Positions 9,101 through 24,100 of a stretch of 64,000 nt of DNA are shown piece by piece. Position 1 is the stretch's first letter, and each line of letters starts with the position of its first letter. The translations under genes were made by a program, and so were the position numbers. The notes beneath the pieces are model-generated. The model searched no databases. It worked only from the letters and a program-made list of their open reading frames with translations, and was not told where the DNA came from. This DNA comes from Rhabdophis nuchalis (taxonomy: Eukaryota; Chordata; Lepidosauria; Squamata; Natricidae). The stretch spans positions 217,067,462 to 217,131,461 of the forward strand of contig CM077644.1 in NCBI GenBank assembly GCA_039707465.1, written 5' to 3'.

Positions 9101-12100
9101 CTACAATTTGATGGTGCAGCTCACAGAAATAGAAACACAATATGCTAGTAATTCCTTTAGAAGGAATTCTTCTTAATGGGTCATTGAATGACCACAACTA
9201 GCAAATGTATGTAGGATTGCAATTTACTTTGAAAGAAATTGACATTGTAGTTATTGAGAACTATTTTCTAAATAATGTATTCTCTAAAATAGCAATAGGA
9301 ATGACAGTCCAAGCATCCTTTGAAATTGTAGAGTTCACCTCTCTCGTGTAAGTGTGGATTTCTAGCTATACTAAAGAAATTGTCAAAAAATAGTGAAGAC
9401 ATTGACCAAAGTTCTATCTGTGTTGGAGGAAATAGCATATTACACAAATTAATAGGCATTTGAAATTTAGATGAATTAAATAGTTAAATATTTGTCATTT
9501 TAATACTTGTAAATCAAATGTGGAAATAATAGACAAACAAAAATAAAGAAGAATATATTTTATAATTATGTCAATTTCATTTGAGGAATGAATGAATAAT
9601 AATATGCCATTATACGTGAAATGGCTATCAACATGCACACACAGTATGATATGGAATATGTTTATGGAATTACAAATCCAGGAATGAATTTCTGATGCCT
9701 GTTCAATTCAGAATTTGCCACATAAAATGAGACTATACAATTTTAAGAGAAGAGCATCCATCAGTTACCTTAATGATTTCAGCAAAATTTGGTTCACCAT
9801 ATCCCAAGGCACTCAGTTTCACTGATAGAGTTTATGTTTACTTTCTCCTTCAGGAGAGTTCAGGAGGAATTTATGGCGCATTATCTTCCACCCTTTAGTT
9901 CTAATCTTGCTTCTGGAGCAAGAGTAAATTGTATTTAATAGAATTGAATAATCATTTTTATATGTACTACCTGGCACAGTGTCAAAAAGTGAAATGTAGG
10001 TAATTTCTTTGTAATCCTAAAATTATATAGATAGAGTCCTTTTATATGAAAAGGGCATGTGATTTTCAACATAACTGTTTTAAATTAAAAATCTAAATTC
10101 TAGTTTTGCCAAATCAGTAGGATTTTTTAAAGTCATTTTTATTTATAACTTATAAAGTTTATATAGAATAGAGACAATGAAATAATTTACTTAAAAATTG
10201 AAATGCTACTTGATAGATAGAAATGCAATACATAAATATTGTATTGAAGTGCTACTTATCTATGCTTACATTTCATTGCATAATTTAGATACAAATGTAG
10301 TATACTGACTATTTAGATACTGACATGTAGTATGTCAGCTTCCCAAATTTTGAAATTGACTACAAAAGATATTGTAAGTGATAAATGTAGTGGGTTGAAC
10401 AATTTCAGTAACAAAATATTATATAATTTTAATTTTATTTATAATAGCTTTCTTTTTTAAAGGGTATTAAGCTTGGAGTTAAATAAAAACAAAGATGTTG
10501 AAAGAATTCACGGAAGTGGAATTAATACCTTGGATATTGAACCTGTTGAAAATCGATAGTATGTATATTTTATTATGCTTTATTATGAAATACATTTTAC
10601 TAAACTGATTTGAAAGTATTTGCATTTTAAAATTCATGGTAACTTTTTTCATAGAAGCATTTTCTCAAATTTCATGAATCCATGAAATTTCAGAAAATTT
10701 CCTTGCAGCGTAATGAAAGAATACCAGAAAAACGGAATAATTTTGAAACCATAATTAACACTTTTCAAATGCCTGCCTCTGAATAAATGTGTGTGTGTGT
10801 CTGTGTGTGATTATATATACATACCCAGATTGTTGGGGTCAATATGCTGACTCTGAAAACCACTTAGAGAGGACTGTAAAACACTATGAAGTGGTATATA
10901 AGTGTAAGTGTGAATTGCTTCTGTTTTTTTTTGAGAAGTCCTTTTGATTAATCATGTATGTTCTCCTCAAACAGCTCTGGGTGCATTTTCTAAGAATTCT
11001 TGTGTTGGTAACTTATTTATTACTTTCTGCATAATTGAGCCATGGCTTCTACTGTGTTTCCCTGAAAATAAGACCTGGTCTTATTTTCCTTTGGGATCCA
11101 AAGGAACTAGGATTTATTTTGTGGGGATGTCTTATTTCTTATTTCTTGAGTGCTGCTGCTGTGAGACGAGGGTGGGCTGGATCAATCCCACGCACCCTGC
11201 ACCAGCACCTGGGAGCCCCAGCAGCCAATCCATCCATGAGCTCATCCTTAGCTCGCCTCGTGGCAGCAACTCCAACAGCCTCATCCAGCAACACCCTGCA
11301 TGGCCACTGGCCCACTTCTTCCAGCAACTGACCTGTCTATGGGGACCCAGAAGTAAACCAGTGTGCGCATGGGACAGCTCCACCCCCCCCACTTGCCTCA
11401 CCTCACCTCGTATTGGCAACACCACGAGCAACCAGACGGAATGGATGGGCAGCCAGCTGAGAAGGCGCTTAAGCACAGCTTATTTTGGTGGTAGGGTTTA
11501 TATTGGGTGCATGGGCAGAAAACGTGCTAGGTCTAATTTTTGGGATAAGTCTTATTTTCAGGAAAACACAGTATGTGCCACCACCTACAGGGATCAATAC
11601 AAAATTAGCTGTGGGTTAGTTTTTTGTCTGGCTAGTGAAAATGGAATCTCGGCAGATAACAAAATAAGCATTAACCAAGGCATTTCCAAACTAGAGAGAC
11701 AGACAGTCAAGTTAATGGAAATAATTGCAACTCCTTTTTGGACAAAACATCAAGGTTTACGTAAACCTGAAATTAGGATAAAGGTGTGCATAGAATTGGG
11801 CCTGGAGCAGTTGCGGGCAGGGGGGCTAGTAGACTCATGCTTTCTTTACCAGATTCACTATCTTAGCATGTTATGTGAACATGATTAGTGTGAAGAATTG
11901 GGTTGTGCCTTAAAATATTTGCAGATATGCCAATAAAATTTTCTAAGAAACTTGTTTTGTTTTAGGACAACTTTTAAACTATATCAAGAACACTTTATTA
12001 TAAAAACATTATTCATATATTTCAGTCTTAAATATTTTTTTGTTTGGAGGGAACAGCACATAAAATGGTATTCTAAAAGAAGAAATCAGCTTGAAGTTAT

Positions 12101-15100
12101 ATATTATATATCAAAATATAATATATATTAATTTTTATATTAATTAAAATGTTCTAGTCTGGTATTTTTAAATTAAAACTAATTTCCAACTATTTTAAAA
12201 AGAAAATTACATGCTTAGTGGGGGGAGTAACATCTGAATTGACTCATAACTTGTTTTTTTACAGTATGTTATCTGGTGGTTCTGATGGTACTATTGTATT
12301 GTATGACCTTGAGAACTTTAGCAGAACGCCATGCTATACCTGTAAAGTGATTTGTTCTGTGGGAAGGTGTGTATACTTAAAAACCTTTTATGAATATGTT
12401 ACCTACATTACATGTTTATAGTTCACTACTAACTCATATTTTGTCAACAAAGTAAATGAAACATTATTTAAGAAACTATTGTTAGCACAGTTTGTGCTAT
12501 AGCGTAGTTAGCACATATTTCTAATAGTATGATCTTGTACCAAGTTCAACAAGATTGATCTTCAGCTGTCCTTTAGGGATTGTATAATAGACCAAATTTA
12601 CAGGTTTTTATTTCAGTTTTCACTCCTACTTAAACACTTAGGGAAACAAACTTAAAATCTTTGTGGTTGGCATTAAGTTCTAAGATTGGTTTAAAGTCAG
12701 TTCAAAGTTCCAAAGGAAATTAGTTATATAAAATGGAGGTGTGCTTTGCCCCATTTTACAAACTCTTTTGCCACAGTTGTTAAGTGAATCACTGCAGGTA
12801 AGCTAGTAATATAGTTAAGTGAATCCCATTGACTTTGCTTGTCAGACAGTCTCAAAAGGTGATCACATGATCCAGGACACTGCAACCATCATAAATATGA
12901 GTCTGTTGCCAAGCATCTGAATTTTGATAATGTGACCATGGGGATGCAGCAACAGTTAGCAACGGTGTGAAAAATGGTCATGTCACTTTTTTCAGTGCCA
13001 TTGTAACTGAATAGTTAACATAACTTTGCTTCAGAACTAGTACAGAGCAATAAACTGGTCTCCTCTGCATTGGTCCACTGTTTCCAAATTTGCCCTAATG
13101 GCTCCTAATTATGTACACTTTGATTTAGAGCAAAGTTTTGTGATCAACCATTGTACTGCAGCACATTGGTGTGTTGCAATAGATTTGTAGGTATGCCACC
13201 TCAGCCAGAAACCTATCTTTAACAGATTAACAGAGTTGGAAGGGACCTTGCAGGTCATCTAGTCTAACTCCTTGCCCAAGCAGCAGACCTTACATCTGCC
13301 TCTACCTAGGATCGAACTCACCTCTATGACATCACCAGATGGACTGCTTCCATTCTTTTTGTGATGCCATAGGATTTCCAGTTTCAAGAGCTGGAAGTCC
13401 CACCTTTGTAATGTGTGCTGTGAGATGAAACAGATTGAAAACTGGTTAAGAGAGATGGCCTTGTAGATCTTCTTTGGAAGGCTTTTGTATTTTTTTTAAT
13501 TTAAACATTTACCCAGTAGGTGGCAGAGCCAGCTTAAGTTCTTTCTGTTACATTAAACCAAGGTATAATTTCAGTTAGTATAGTATTTGAACTATTTAAA
13601 TCTTTCTTTCCTTTTTGAACCAATCTTAGCTCTTCCTGTAAGGAGTTTGTTACTTAGGTCTTGAAAGAATTAACATATTCAGATTTGTTGAGCATTATTA
13701 CAGCAAATCATCCCTGTCAATTTTACTTTTCTATGACTGTATTATAGGAACCATCCTGGTGTTCATAAATACAGTGTAGAGACTGTTCAGTGGTATCCTC
13801 ATGATACTGGCATGTTTACCTCAAGTTCATTTGATAAAACACTGAAAATATGGGATACAAATACTTTACAGGTAAGTTTTCTTTAATAATTTGATATTTA
13901 TATGAAAGAGAAACTAGTATTTTAACACATCCTTGGTTTTGTAAGTGATTGGCTAATTTTTGTAAAGCAACTTAAATGAACACAATACAATCAAGCCTAA
14001 TGTATAATTGGTGTTGAGTTGCACAGATCAGCAAAGAGTCTGTTCTTAACAAGCATGCTAAGTTAAAACCACAAGCTATATTTTGGCTACTTACGTTGAA
14101 TGAGCTTAAATTAGACAGAGAAAATGTCCACATAACATGCCACATTTGGTGTAACTGGATAATTTACTCTGTATTCTATTATATATGACTGATAGCCCAG
14201 CGTTGTCCGGGTATTTATTTACGGGGGAGAAATGTCCGGACAAAACATAATTTCTAATGTTGGATTTTCCTCCGTATCAGAGGGACCCCCCCTGTGGAGT
14301 ACTGTGAAGCTGTTACCATGGCAACTCCACTGCGCTGTACAATAGAAGCCATTTTACGGCAGTACAGTAGAAGCCATTTGAAGGCACAAAAGGCTATATT
14401 GTAACAGGACACACACCCCGAGGGGTGTTAGGAGTGTCTTACCCCCTTAGTATTTGTTTCCAGAGAGTAAGTCATGTGTGTACCAAGTTTGGTTGAAATT
14501 GCTCGAGGCATTCCAGAGTTCCCAGCCACGCGTTGCTGTGGCCCAGTCTGGTTAAATGGCCAACCAATCTGTGTGTAGATCTACACCTGCACACACAAAC
14601 ACGTACACACAACCACCGTATAACCCCCAACCTACCTACCTACTGTATTTCTCCCTCTTCCTCTCTATCCCTCTACCTACCTACTGCATTTCTCTCTCCC
14701 TCTCTCTATCCCTATAGCTGCCTACCTACCTACTGTATTTCTCCTTTAATCTTATGGACAGAGTATTTTATGTCACAAAGGATGACATAATACCTGTGGC
14801 CCACTGCTCTCTATCCATCTACCTACCTTTTTTGCAATTTTTTATATTTCCGTTGCGTGTACCTGCACAGGTATAACATCTACACAATCTATATATATCA
14901 TTGGTGCTGTATTTGAAAGGACCGTTGTATGAAAATTTGGAAGCGATCAGTGCAGTACTTTCGGAGATTAGCGGTTTTGAACAAACTCTTATTACATTTT
15001 TATATATATAATGCAAACCAAGTACAGACCAGGTTGCTGTGGAGCAGACCTGAACTGATATCCCAGTCAACTTTGTAGTAGTCAGCTAAAATATTTCCTG

Positions 15101-18100
15101 CTTTTTAAAAAATATTAAAATATTTAAAACATTTTAAAAGTAATTTAAAATAAATTACCATTTTTTTTGCACTATAAGACGTACCTAGTTTAGAAGAGGA
15201 AAACAAGATAAAAAAGATCAGGCAGAGCCTGAGAGGACCACAGATAGGTGTCCTCTAATATGCCAGCTCTGCCTATTGACTCCTGCACTGCAGAAAAGAG
15301 ACAGAAGAGGCGGGCAATGACAAAGATAGAAGAGGTGGGGTTCAGCACTGTAAAACGACCCTGCCACCATGGGCCAGCTGCTATTCACCAAAGGATCGAC
15401 ATCACCTTGTTTTGAGGGGGGGGGGGGGGGAGTGCATCCTATTTTTAAAAAATAATATTCTCAATAACCGGTTTGACATAAAATCAGCCTCATTGGCTAT
15501 CCCTAACACTCTACTCTCATTCTGGTGCCCAAGAAACCCTCCGTCAAGGAGTTGAATGACTACAGACTGGTTGCTTTGGCATACATAGTTATGAAAATCT
15601 TTGAAAGGTTAGTATTGGCTCATCTGAAAGCCATCACATATCTGCTGCTAAACCCCTTGTAATTTGCCTCCCATGCAAATAGATCAAGCAAATGATGCTA
15701 TCACTATGACACTGCATTACATCTTACAATAACTTGAACCACCAAAGAACTATGTAAGGGTCCTTTTTGTATTTCAGCTCAGTATTCAACATTATTTCTG
15801 AAATCCTCTTCTATAAACTGACTCAGCTAGTTGTGCCTGATGGTCCTGACCACACTTGTAGATGGATTATAAGCTTTGTAACAAATTGGAAGCAACAGGT
15901 GAAACTAGGGGAAATCACATAGAACACCCGTTCAATTAGCACAAGAGCCCCCCATGGCTGTTTGGTCACTCCATTACTCTTCTCTATATACCCCAATGAC
16001 AGCATCTTGAAGGATCCCTCTGTTAAGATATTAAGATCCCTCAAGTAGATGTTAGTAGTTGGAACCTACAAGCCAAGTAAGAGAAGCAGCACATTTTAGA
16101 GACATTCAATCAAGGAAGATATTTTTAATTTCAGAGACCATGAAGAGGTCCTCTGCCTCTGTGACGAAAATGTTACTGCATGAAGATGAATCAAGTCTCA
16201 GTGTAGCCATTGTTTTCTCACAAAGCAAGAAATCACTTGGATTTTCATTTGAATGTATCAACTTTAAAGCCAGATATCTATGGTTAAAGGGCACCAAGTT
16301 CAAAGATTGCATTAAAATGATAATAGAAAGTAATAAATTATTTTACTACAATGTTATTTTAAGCACAAGTTTCTATGAATAAGGAATTAATGTTATTTAA
16401 TGTCTTATGTAAAATAATAATAGGTGTTTAAAATTTAAAGTTCAATTTGACAGATATTAATAGTACTGAAATTTAATCAATTTATAACTGACAATGTTGA
16501 ATAATATAAATGTATAAAATTATAAAATATAAAAATTTGTGGAAATGTATAAAATATATAAAAATAGGAAAAATAACTAAGATGTAGGAGGGGGCTAAAC
16601 ATATAAATGTAGAATGGTATGAGGTTATTTTCTCTTGTAGTTGAAAACAGTATTAAAAATGTTGAAGTAAAAGTTGTTTAATCTTGTATAAGTACATGTA
16701 TCTTTGTATTATGTTGATGGTCTGTGCAGGATTAAAATATGACACTATTTTATATTTGCTAATGTGTTATAAATAATAACCGGTCTATTGCTTGAGATTT
16801 GAATTGGTCTAGGTATTTAATAATGTATTGTTTTTCAATTTATAGCCTGCTGATGAATTTCATTTTGATGGGACAGTATATAGCCATCATATTTCTCCTG
16901 TTGCTACAAGACATTGCTTAATTGCAGGTTTGCATCAATTTTAAATATATTTAATCATATTTGAAATGCCTTTCATTTTTTTAAATAATTCTTTTCTATA
17001 TTCAAGATTGCAACATAACATAATTTAGAGTTACAAATGTGTAGCATAATTTCAGTGGGGCTGCTATTGGTTTCTGTTTATAATTATTGGTCTCTACAAA
17101 CTTTTACTTTAACACTTATTGCGTAATGTATTTTCTAGATATTTATCATGCTTTTTGTGAACACGTTGGGGCTTTTTTTAAATAAACATGCACAAATTGT
17201 ACTATTAAAATATTTCTTGGCCAGTCTGTTACTTAGGCATAGCAAATAATAATCTTAAAATTAAAAATGCAATTATATTTGTTACATGATGGGGCCACAT
17301 ATCTGACTCATCTATCATTTCTCTTTCCCCCACCATGATATTTTTAAGGATATTCATAGTTCACATTACTTAGTTAAAATGGGGTGATCTCAATTATGTT
17401 TCAATGAACATCTGTCACTAATTAAATGTAGCATATGGTTTACCAGGCATTATGACTAAATTTTGAGTTGTTAGAAAACAAGAACATCTCATGAACAAGG
17501 AAAGCATTATGTCAGCATTAAGGGCTATACAATTGAAACTCTGCATAGGGTGATGTTATGTAAAGTTTTGCTCTACACATGCTATATAAATGTTTCCTTT
17601 ATTATAATACACATACTACTTTTTTATAAAAGAAAATTTATTTCTTATTTCTTGTTCTTCTCTATGAAAAAGATGCTGTGTACAAATGCAAAATGTAATT
17701 ATCCAAAAAGTAATTCTCTAATAAACCTATGTGAAGTTTAAAGATATTAAAACTACTATCTATTTTGTACATTTTTATAGCAGCATTTTGTATATTTTTT
17801 TAATATCAACATGCAGAGATTGTGTTTGTTTTCTTTAATGTGTTTTTGTCTTTTTCTATTACAGTTGGTACCAAAAGCTCCAAAGTACAGCTTTGTGACT
17901 TCAAGTCTGGATCTTGTTCTCACATTCTGCAGGGTATTTCTTACTCTGAAACATAAATGTTAGACAATAACTACTTTGAGTATACCACACTGTGTAAAGA
18001 ACTGCACTGAACAATATTTTCTTTGTAAGTAATAGGACAGATGTGTTTAGTGCCAGTTGTCAAAGAAACACAGTGAGAAGGGCTTTCTTCCTTAACATTT

Positions 18101-21100
18101 TTCTGATCTTGTTGGCCTGAAGATATATTATTGATAATTATAAAAAATGCTGATGTCTACTTAAGCTGGACTCCTTGAGTTTTATATCATTGAGATGTAA
18201 ACTTGTAGTTTTCTAAACAAGTTGAGAAACTGTCTTAGTAATATTTGTCCAAGTGCTTTAGATTACACCTGATTAATTTAAATTATATTTTTAATTGTAA
18301 ACTAATTCAGTTAAGCCATGAAACATCTATCTTCTGGTATCAGCTCAGAATCTGTGGTAGTGACAGCTTAATAGTTGTCAAGAATTCAGACTTAATACAT
18401 TATGAAATAAATTGAGAATCCTGAGCTGTATAATTTGCCTGTATTGTTTCAGGATGTAAGTAAGGAATTCCATTTTGGATGTACCGTATTTTTTGGTGTA
18501 TAAGACGCACCGGAGTATAAGACGCACCCAGGTTTTGAAGAGGCAATTTTTTTTAAGTAGGTAGGTAGATAAAGGGATAGAGAGGGAGAGAAAGAGAGAG
18601 AAATACAGTAGGGAGGTAGGGAGAGACAGGGGGGGAGTAAGTAGATAAAGGGAGGGAGAGAGAGAGAGAGAGAGAGAAATACAGTAGGTAGGGAGAGAGT
18701 GTAGATAGGTGTAGGTAGGTAGAGGGATAGAGAGAAATAGAGAGAGAAATACAGTAGAGAGGGAGAGTAGGTAGATAGGTAGATAAAGGGGGAGATAGAG
18801 AAATACAGTAGGTAGGTAGGGAGAGAGAGAGTGTAGATAGGTAGAGGGATAGAGAGAAATAGACAGAGAAATACAGTAGATAGGTAGGGAGAGAGAAAGT
18901 AGGTAGGTATATAGAGGGGAGAGAGAAATACATTAGATAGGTAGGAAGATAGAGAGTGTAGGTAGGTAGGTAGATGTTTCCAGGTCTATTTACCCATGTG
19001 CTGGAGAAGGAAATCACTGACCACCTTTGGAACAAATCTTTGTTTCTGCAGGCACAGTACTTGACCAACGTAATTCTCATTAATCACTCTAACTAAACAG
19101 TTTTCCAAAAGGGGAAAAAAACCCTTTTTGGACTTTGCAAACCTCCCCCAAACGGCCCGTTTTTGGCAAAAATGGGCCTGTTTGTTTTTCAAATAAAAGG
19201 CATGAATAGCCTTGGGGGGGCTTGCAGAGTGCTCCTGGGGGGGGGTCGAAAATGAGCAAAAAAACGGCACATATTTTGCGAAAACAGGCCGTTTTCTGGT
19301 CAAAAAAATTGCATGCATAGCCATATGGAGGCTTATAGAGTGCTGCTGGGGGCTGGGAGGCAAAAACGCCCTGTTTTTTGCTCATTTCTGCCCTCCCCAG
19401 CCCCCAGGAGCTCTCTGGAAGCCTCCATAAGAGTATGTGCGCAGCCATTTTGGTGAAGGCGTGGGGTTTCAGGAGGCAAAAATTGCTGTATTCAATGTAT
19501 AAGATGTACCCAGATTATCAGCTTCTTTTTAGAGGAAAAAAGGTGCGTCTTATACTCCGAAAAATACAGTAAATCTTATAACATTGGAAATTGATGCGTC
19601 TTCATCCTGTAGTGGCATAGTTCTTTCTAATTTCTTATAACTATACCCTTTAATTCTGCTGTACTTACACATATTATCACAAATTCTACTTTTCCTCTAC
19701 TACCAGAATTATGTCTGAATTTATGTTGATACATAAAGTAACATGATGTTTCACTCTGCATATTCTGTGATCCTCAATAGTGCCTTCAAAAAACTAGTTA
19801 TTATAAACTGAGTGACATTTGATGCTGGATCTCTATAAGAATTAGTGCTTATATAATTCGTTTATACATGTTAATTTAAAATTGGAAAGTTATTTCTATT
19901 ATTTGCATGAGCCTTGCAATTTATAAAGTTTTCATTTTGTTACAAAAATGCAAATTTAGGTTACTATTATTTTTTTAAATGTACAGTAGTATTAAAGTCT
20001 GTACAAAAATTTGCGATATAATTTATGTAAGAGGAGAATAATAGAAAACAAACCTGTCTTAAACCAAAATATTATTATGCTTTTGTATTTTTAGGCCACA
20101 CTCAAGAAATTCTAGCAGTATCTTGGTCACCACGTTATGAATTTATTTTAGCAACTGGAAGGTAAAAAAAACCCAATAAAATAAGCAATGTTTATTAAAC
20201 TCAGTCAGTGTTCTAAAAAACCTATTCTAAATTTCTTTGACAGTGGCATCCATACAAAGTGCAATGACGTAAAAATTATATCTTGTACAAATTACACAGT
20301 AACATGATCATGCAACTGCCCTGATTACATATTCCCTTAAATTACCTGAGTCATGGCACTTATGTAATTATCACTTCATGTCACCATGTCCCCTACCTCT
20401 GACCTTATATGCCCAGGTTGGCAGCATTTTTTTTTAAATTAAATTTAAAAGCAGAGAAATACTTTTAAACCATGAATATAAGTCTTGGCATTGAAATGTA
20501 AAATTGGGGTTAAGTCAAAGATTTACTATATTATTGCTGAATGAATATTTTAATAGTCTCTGTTCTTTTTAAATTTAACTTTCTTGATACCTACATCAGC
20601 AATATTCATTAAATAATTACAAATTTATGAACAAGGGTATTTTTATTCATTTACTTAATTTGATAATAAACGTCCCATTAGAGTAGGAAAAGAAATAAAA
20701 GAAATAAGCTGTTGCTTTCCAAAAATTCATCACATTTTGTACCCTGTACAGTTCCTGAGCATTTTTTAAAAATTCATTTTTTAAAGCCCTTCAATAAATA
20801 TCTCATTTTTTGTTCATGTCTTTAGTGTCACAGTTCTTTCAAAACTTTAACATTGTTATTTTGTATAATAAAAAAGTTATCTATTTCCTAGTTTAATATG
20901 TCTGTATCTTTTTTCATATTCTTATTACTTATATTTAAATCCCCTTTCTAGATAATTTAAAAATTATTCATTGTATTTGTTCTACAGCTTCATTACAGCA
21001 TGCTGCATCCATCTTATCAAGACATTTATTTATCTTATCAAAAGGTTTGGTAGAGAAATATCTGCTCCATTCTTCTTCTTTTTTACACTTTAGTTTCTTC

Positions 21101-24100
21101 TAATGCCCAATCTTCAAGGTCCCCTCTATCATAAAAATTGTAAATAATCACCATTTTTCAATGATAAAAATTATTCTAATGAAATCAGATTCCAAATCTA
21201 ACTGGACCCTTAATCTGTTAACTATCCAAAATTCATATTCTAAGCACCCTTTTGCTGCATAATCCAAAATGTATATTCAAAGCAGGTTCTGGAGAACCGG
21301 TAGCGGAAATTTTGATTAGTTCAGAGAACTGGTAAATACCACCTCTAACTGGCCCCACCCCCATCTATTCTCTGCCTCCTGAGTCCCAGCTGATCGCCAG
21401 GGAATGGGGATTTTGCAGTAATCTTCCCCTGGAGTGGGGAGGGAATTGAGATTTTACAGTATCCTTCCCCTGCCAGCCACCAGACCCACCAAGCCATGCC
21501 CACCGAACCGGTAGTAAAAAAAATTGAATTCCACCACTGATTCAAAGGCTTTAAAATCAAATTTACATCATATTTCTCTAAAGAAATGAGGACTCGCCTA
21601 ATGAATACAAAACTTTGCTAAACAGGTTCTCTCTCCAGTACACTAAAAAAAAAATCCAAAAAATGATTAAGAAATTGATCAAGATTAACGTCCATCAAAT
21701 GTGGTTTTATGAGTCTGAGCTTGATGGAATCACAGCTCCTGAACAATCATCTCATAAGGTGACTGCAAAATAGCAGCTTTTATGATCTCATGAAGACTGG
21801 CTGTCCGGAGTCAAGGGGATAATCTCAACAATCTCTCCTTCCTCCAGAGTGATTTTAACAGTCTGACTCCTGCATCTAACCACAATTCTTGCAAATGTCC
21901 TTTTTCTAGAAGGATATCAGCTACACATGGCATTCACAGGAAGACCCCACATTCTTTTCTAATCACTTTTGGAAATTGCTTGTTAACTGCTTTTCAACTA
22001 TTAGGAATTTTTGGGTCCTCAAGGTTTAAAGCACCAGTTTCCTAGCAAATAAATAGTTACAAACAAAGGGTTTTAGTATTAATTATGAGAATGCTATGGG
22101 AAAATACTTTTATTTTGAGTTCTTTAACAAATACAGAACAGCAAGGATTTTGAAGGTTGGACACTAGGGGGAATTAAAAGTATCTAAACATCATAGTTAA
22201 AGGCAAATAACACTTAAATTTGACTTATTAATGTAGAATGTAGCAAAATATCCTAACATCGGAAATATTGAAGGATATTTTTGAATAATGGACCCGGAAG
22301 TTAATTTTAAGAGTGTCTTCCTCTATAAATTGACTTTGTTTAAAAGATGTTATGGAAGTGGAACAAGACAAAATTGAGACAGATTTGAAAATGAAATTAA
22401 TAAAAAGCTCTAAGAATGATATGGAAAAAGATGGTTCATTGAACATAAGAAAAGAAATGGACATGTCTTAATAATAACTTTAAAATAAATAACAAACCTA
22501 GATAATCTTGAAAAAATATATTTATTTTTTAGTAAAACAAAAATACAAAAAGGAAAAGTCATCATTCTACATTATATCCTTTGGAAAGTATGTCGACTGG
22601 TTACACATAACACTTGTGCATTTCTAGAATCATTATTATTCATGAATAATCTCATTTTATAAATTTTAAATCAAAAGATTCATTATATATCTTAATATTA
22701 CACCAGAATTCTCCTCTAATATTCCATATTTGGTCTATCTTCTTCTTCAAACATGTCTTACTTAAACATAACCACATAATGGCATCAATTCTCTATTGTA
22801 AACATACATGTATATATGCATACACCTATATCAATATATCATCTATAATTATTCTGTTACTTTTATTATAACTCATTATTTATTAGCTAGTGATTCTTCA
22901 GTAATAATCTAAAACAGTCTTCAGTTTGCTAAAATTCTCCCCATTTTGCTAAATTACATCCATCAACATTCCTACAAAATAAGTCTTATTATTTATATCC
23001 AATCTCATACTCATCCATTTCTACACATAGATATATAGATATATATCGTTAAATTATAACATTATTATTAATTACTCTTATTGCAAATAATTAACTAATA
23101 ATCCTTCAATGATATTCTAAAATATCATTATTATCTGGACCCGCGCCAGTCCGGCTTCCGGCCCGGTCACAGCACCGAGACGGCATTGGTCGCGTTGGTA
23201 GATGATCTCTGGAGGGCCAGAGATGGGGATTGTTCCTCCATCCTGGTCCTATTAGACCTCTCGGCGACTTTCGATACCATCGACCATGGTATCCTATTGC
23301 ATCGACTGGAGGGGTTGGGGGTGAGGGGCACCGTTTTACGGTATTTCTCCTCCTACCTCTCCGGTCGATCACAATTTGTGTTGGCAGGAGGGCAGAGGTC
23401 GACCTCGAGACCATTCACTTGTGGGGTGCCTCAGGGGTCAGTCCTCTCGCCGCTCCTGTTCAACACATATATGAAGCCGCTGGGTGAGATCATCCGTGGT
23501 TTTGGGGTAGAGTACCATCTGTACGCTGATGATACTCAGTTGTACATATCTACCCCAAACCACCCCAACGATGCCGTCGAAGTGATGTCCCGGTATATGA
23601 AAGCCGTGCAGATCTGGATGGGAAGGAACAGACTCAGACTCAACCCGTCCAAGACCGAGTGGCTGTGGTTTCCGGCCTCCCTGTACAACCAGTTGATGCC
23701 ATCACTGGCCATAGGGGGCAAGCACCTAGCTCGCAAGTTAGGCATCCTCCTGGATACCAGGCTGTCGTTAGAAGACCATTTGACGGCCGTGGCCAGGGGG
23801 GCGTTCTACCAGGTTCGCCTGGTTCATCAGTTGTGGCCCTTATTGGACCGGGACGCCCTTCGCACAGTCACTCATGCGCTCGTGACATCCCGTCTAGACT
23901 ACTGCAATGCTCTCTACATGGGGCACCCGAAGACTACAGTTAGTCCAGAATGCCCCTAGGTGCTCCCATGTAACACCGCTCTTGCGTGAGCTGCACTGGC
24001 TGCCTGTGGCCTTTCGGGTGCGCTTCAAGGTGCTGATTATCATCTTTAAAGCGCTCCATGGCACGGGACCTAGTTATCTACGGGATCGCATCCTACCCCA

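Noticed and set aside
10944..11888. 314-codon plus-strand frame in ERCC8 intron 2
   Set aside because: It spans a TA-flanked MITE and ordinary intron, uses non-homologous sequence and shows no domain; two other frames are open over the GC-rich part.
18553..19080. Minus-strand 175-codon frame rich in Leu, Ser, Tyr, Pro and Thr
   Set aside because: Translation of the purine-rich satellite on its complementary strand, not a gene.
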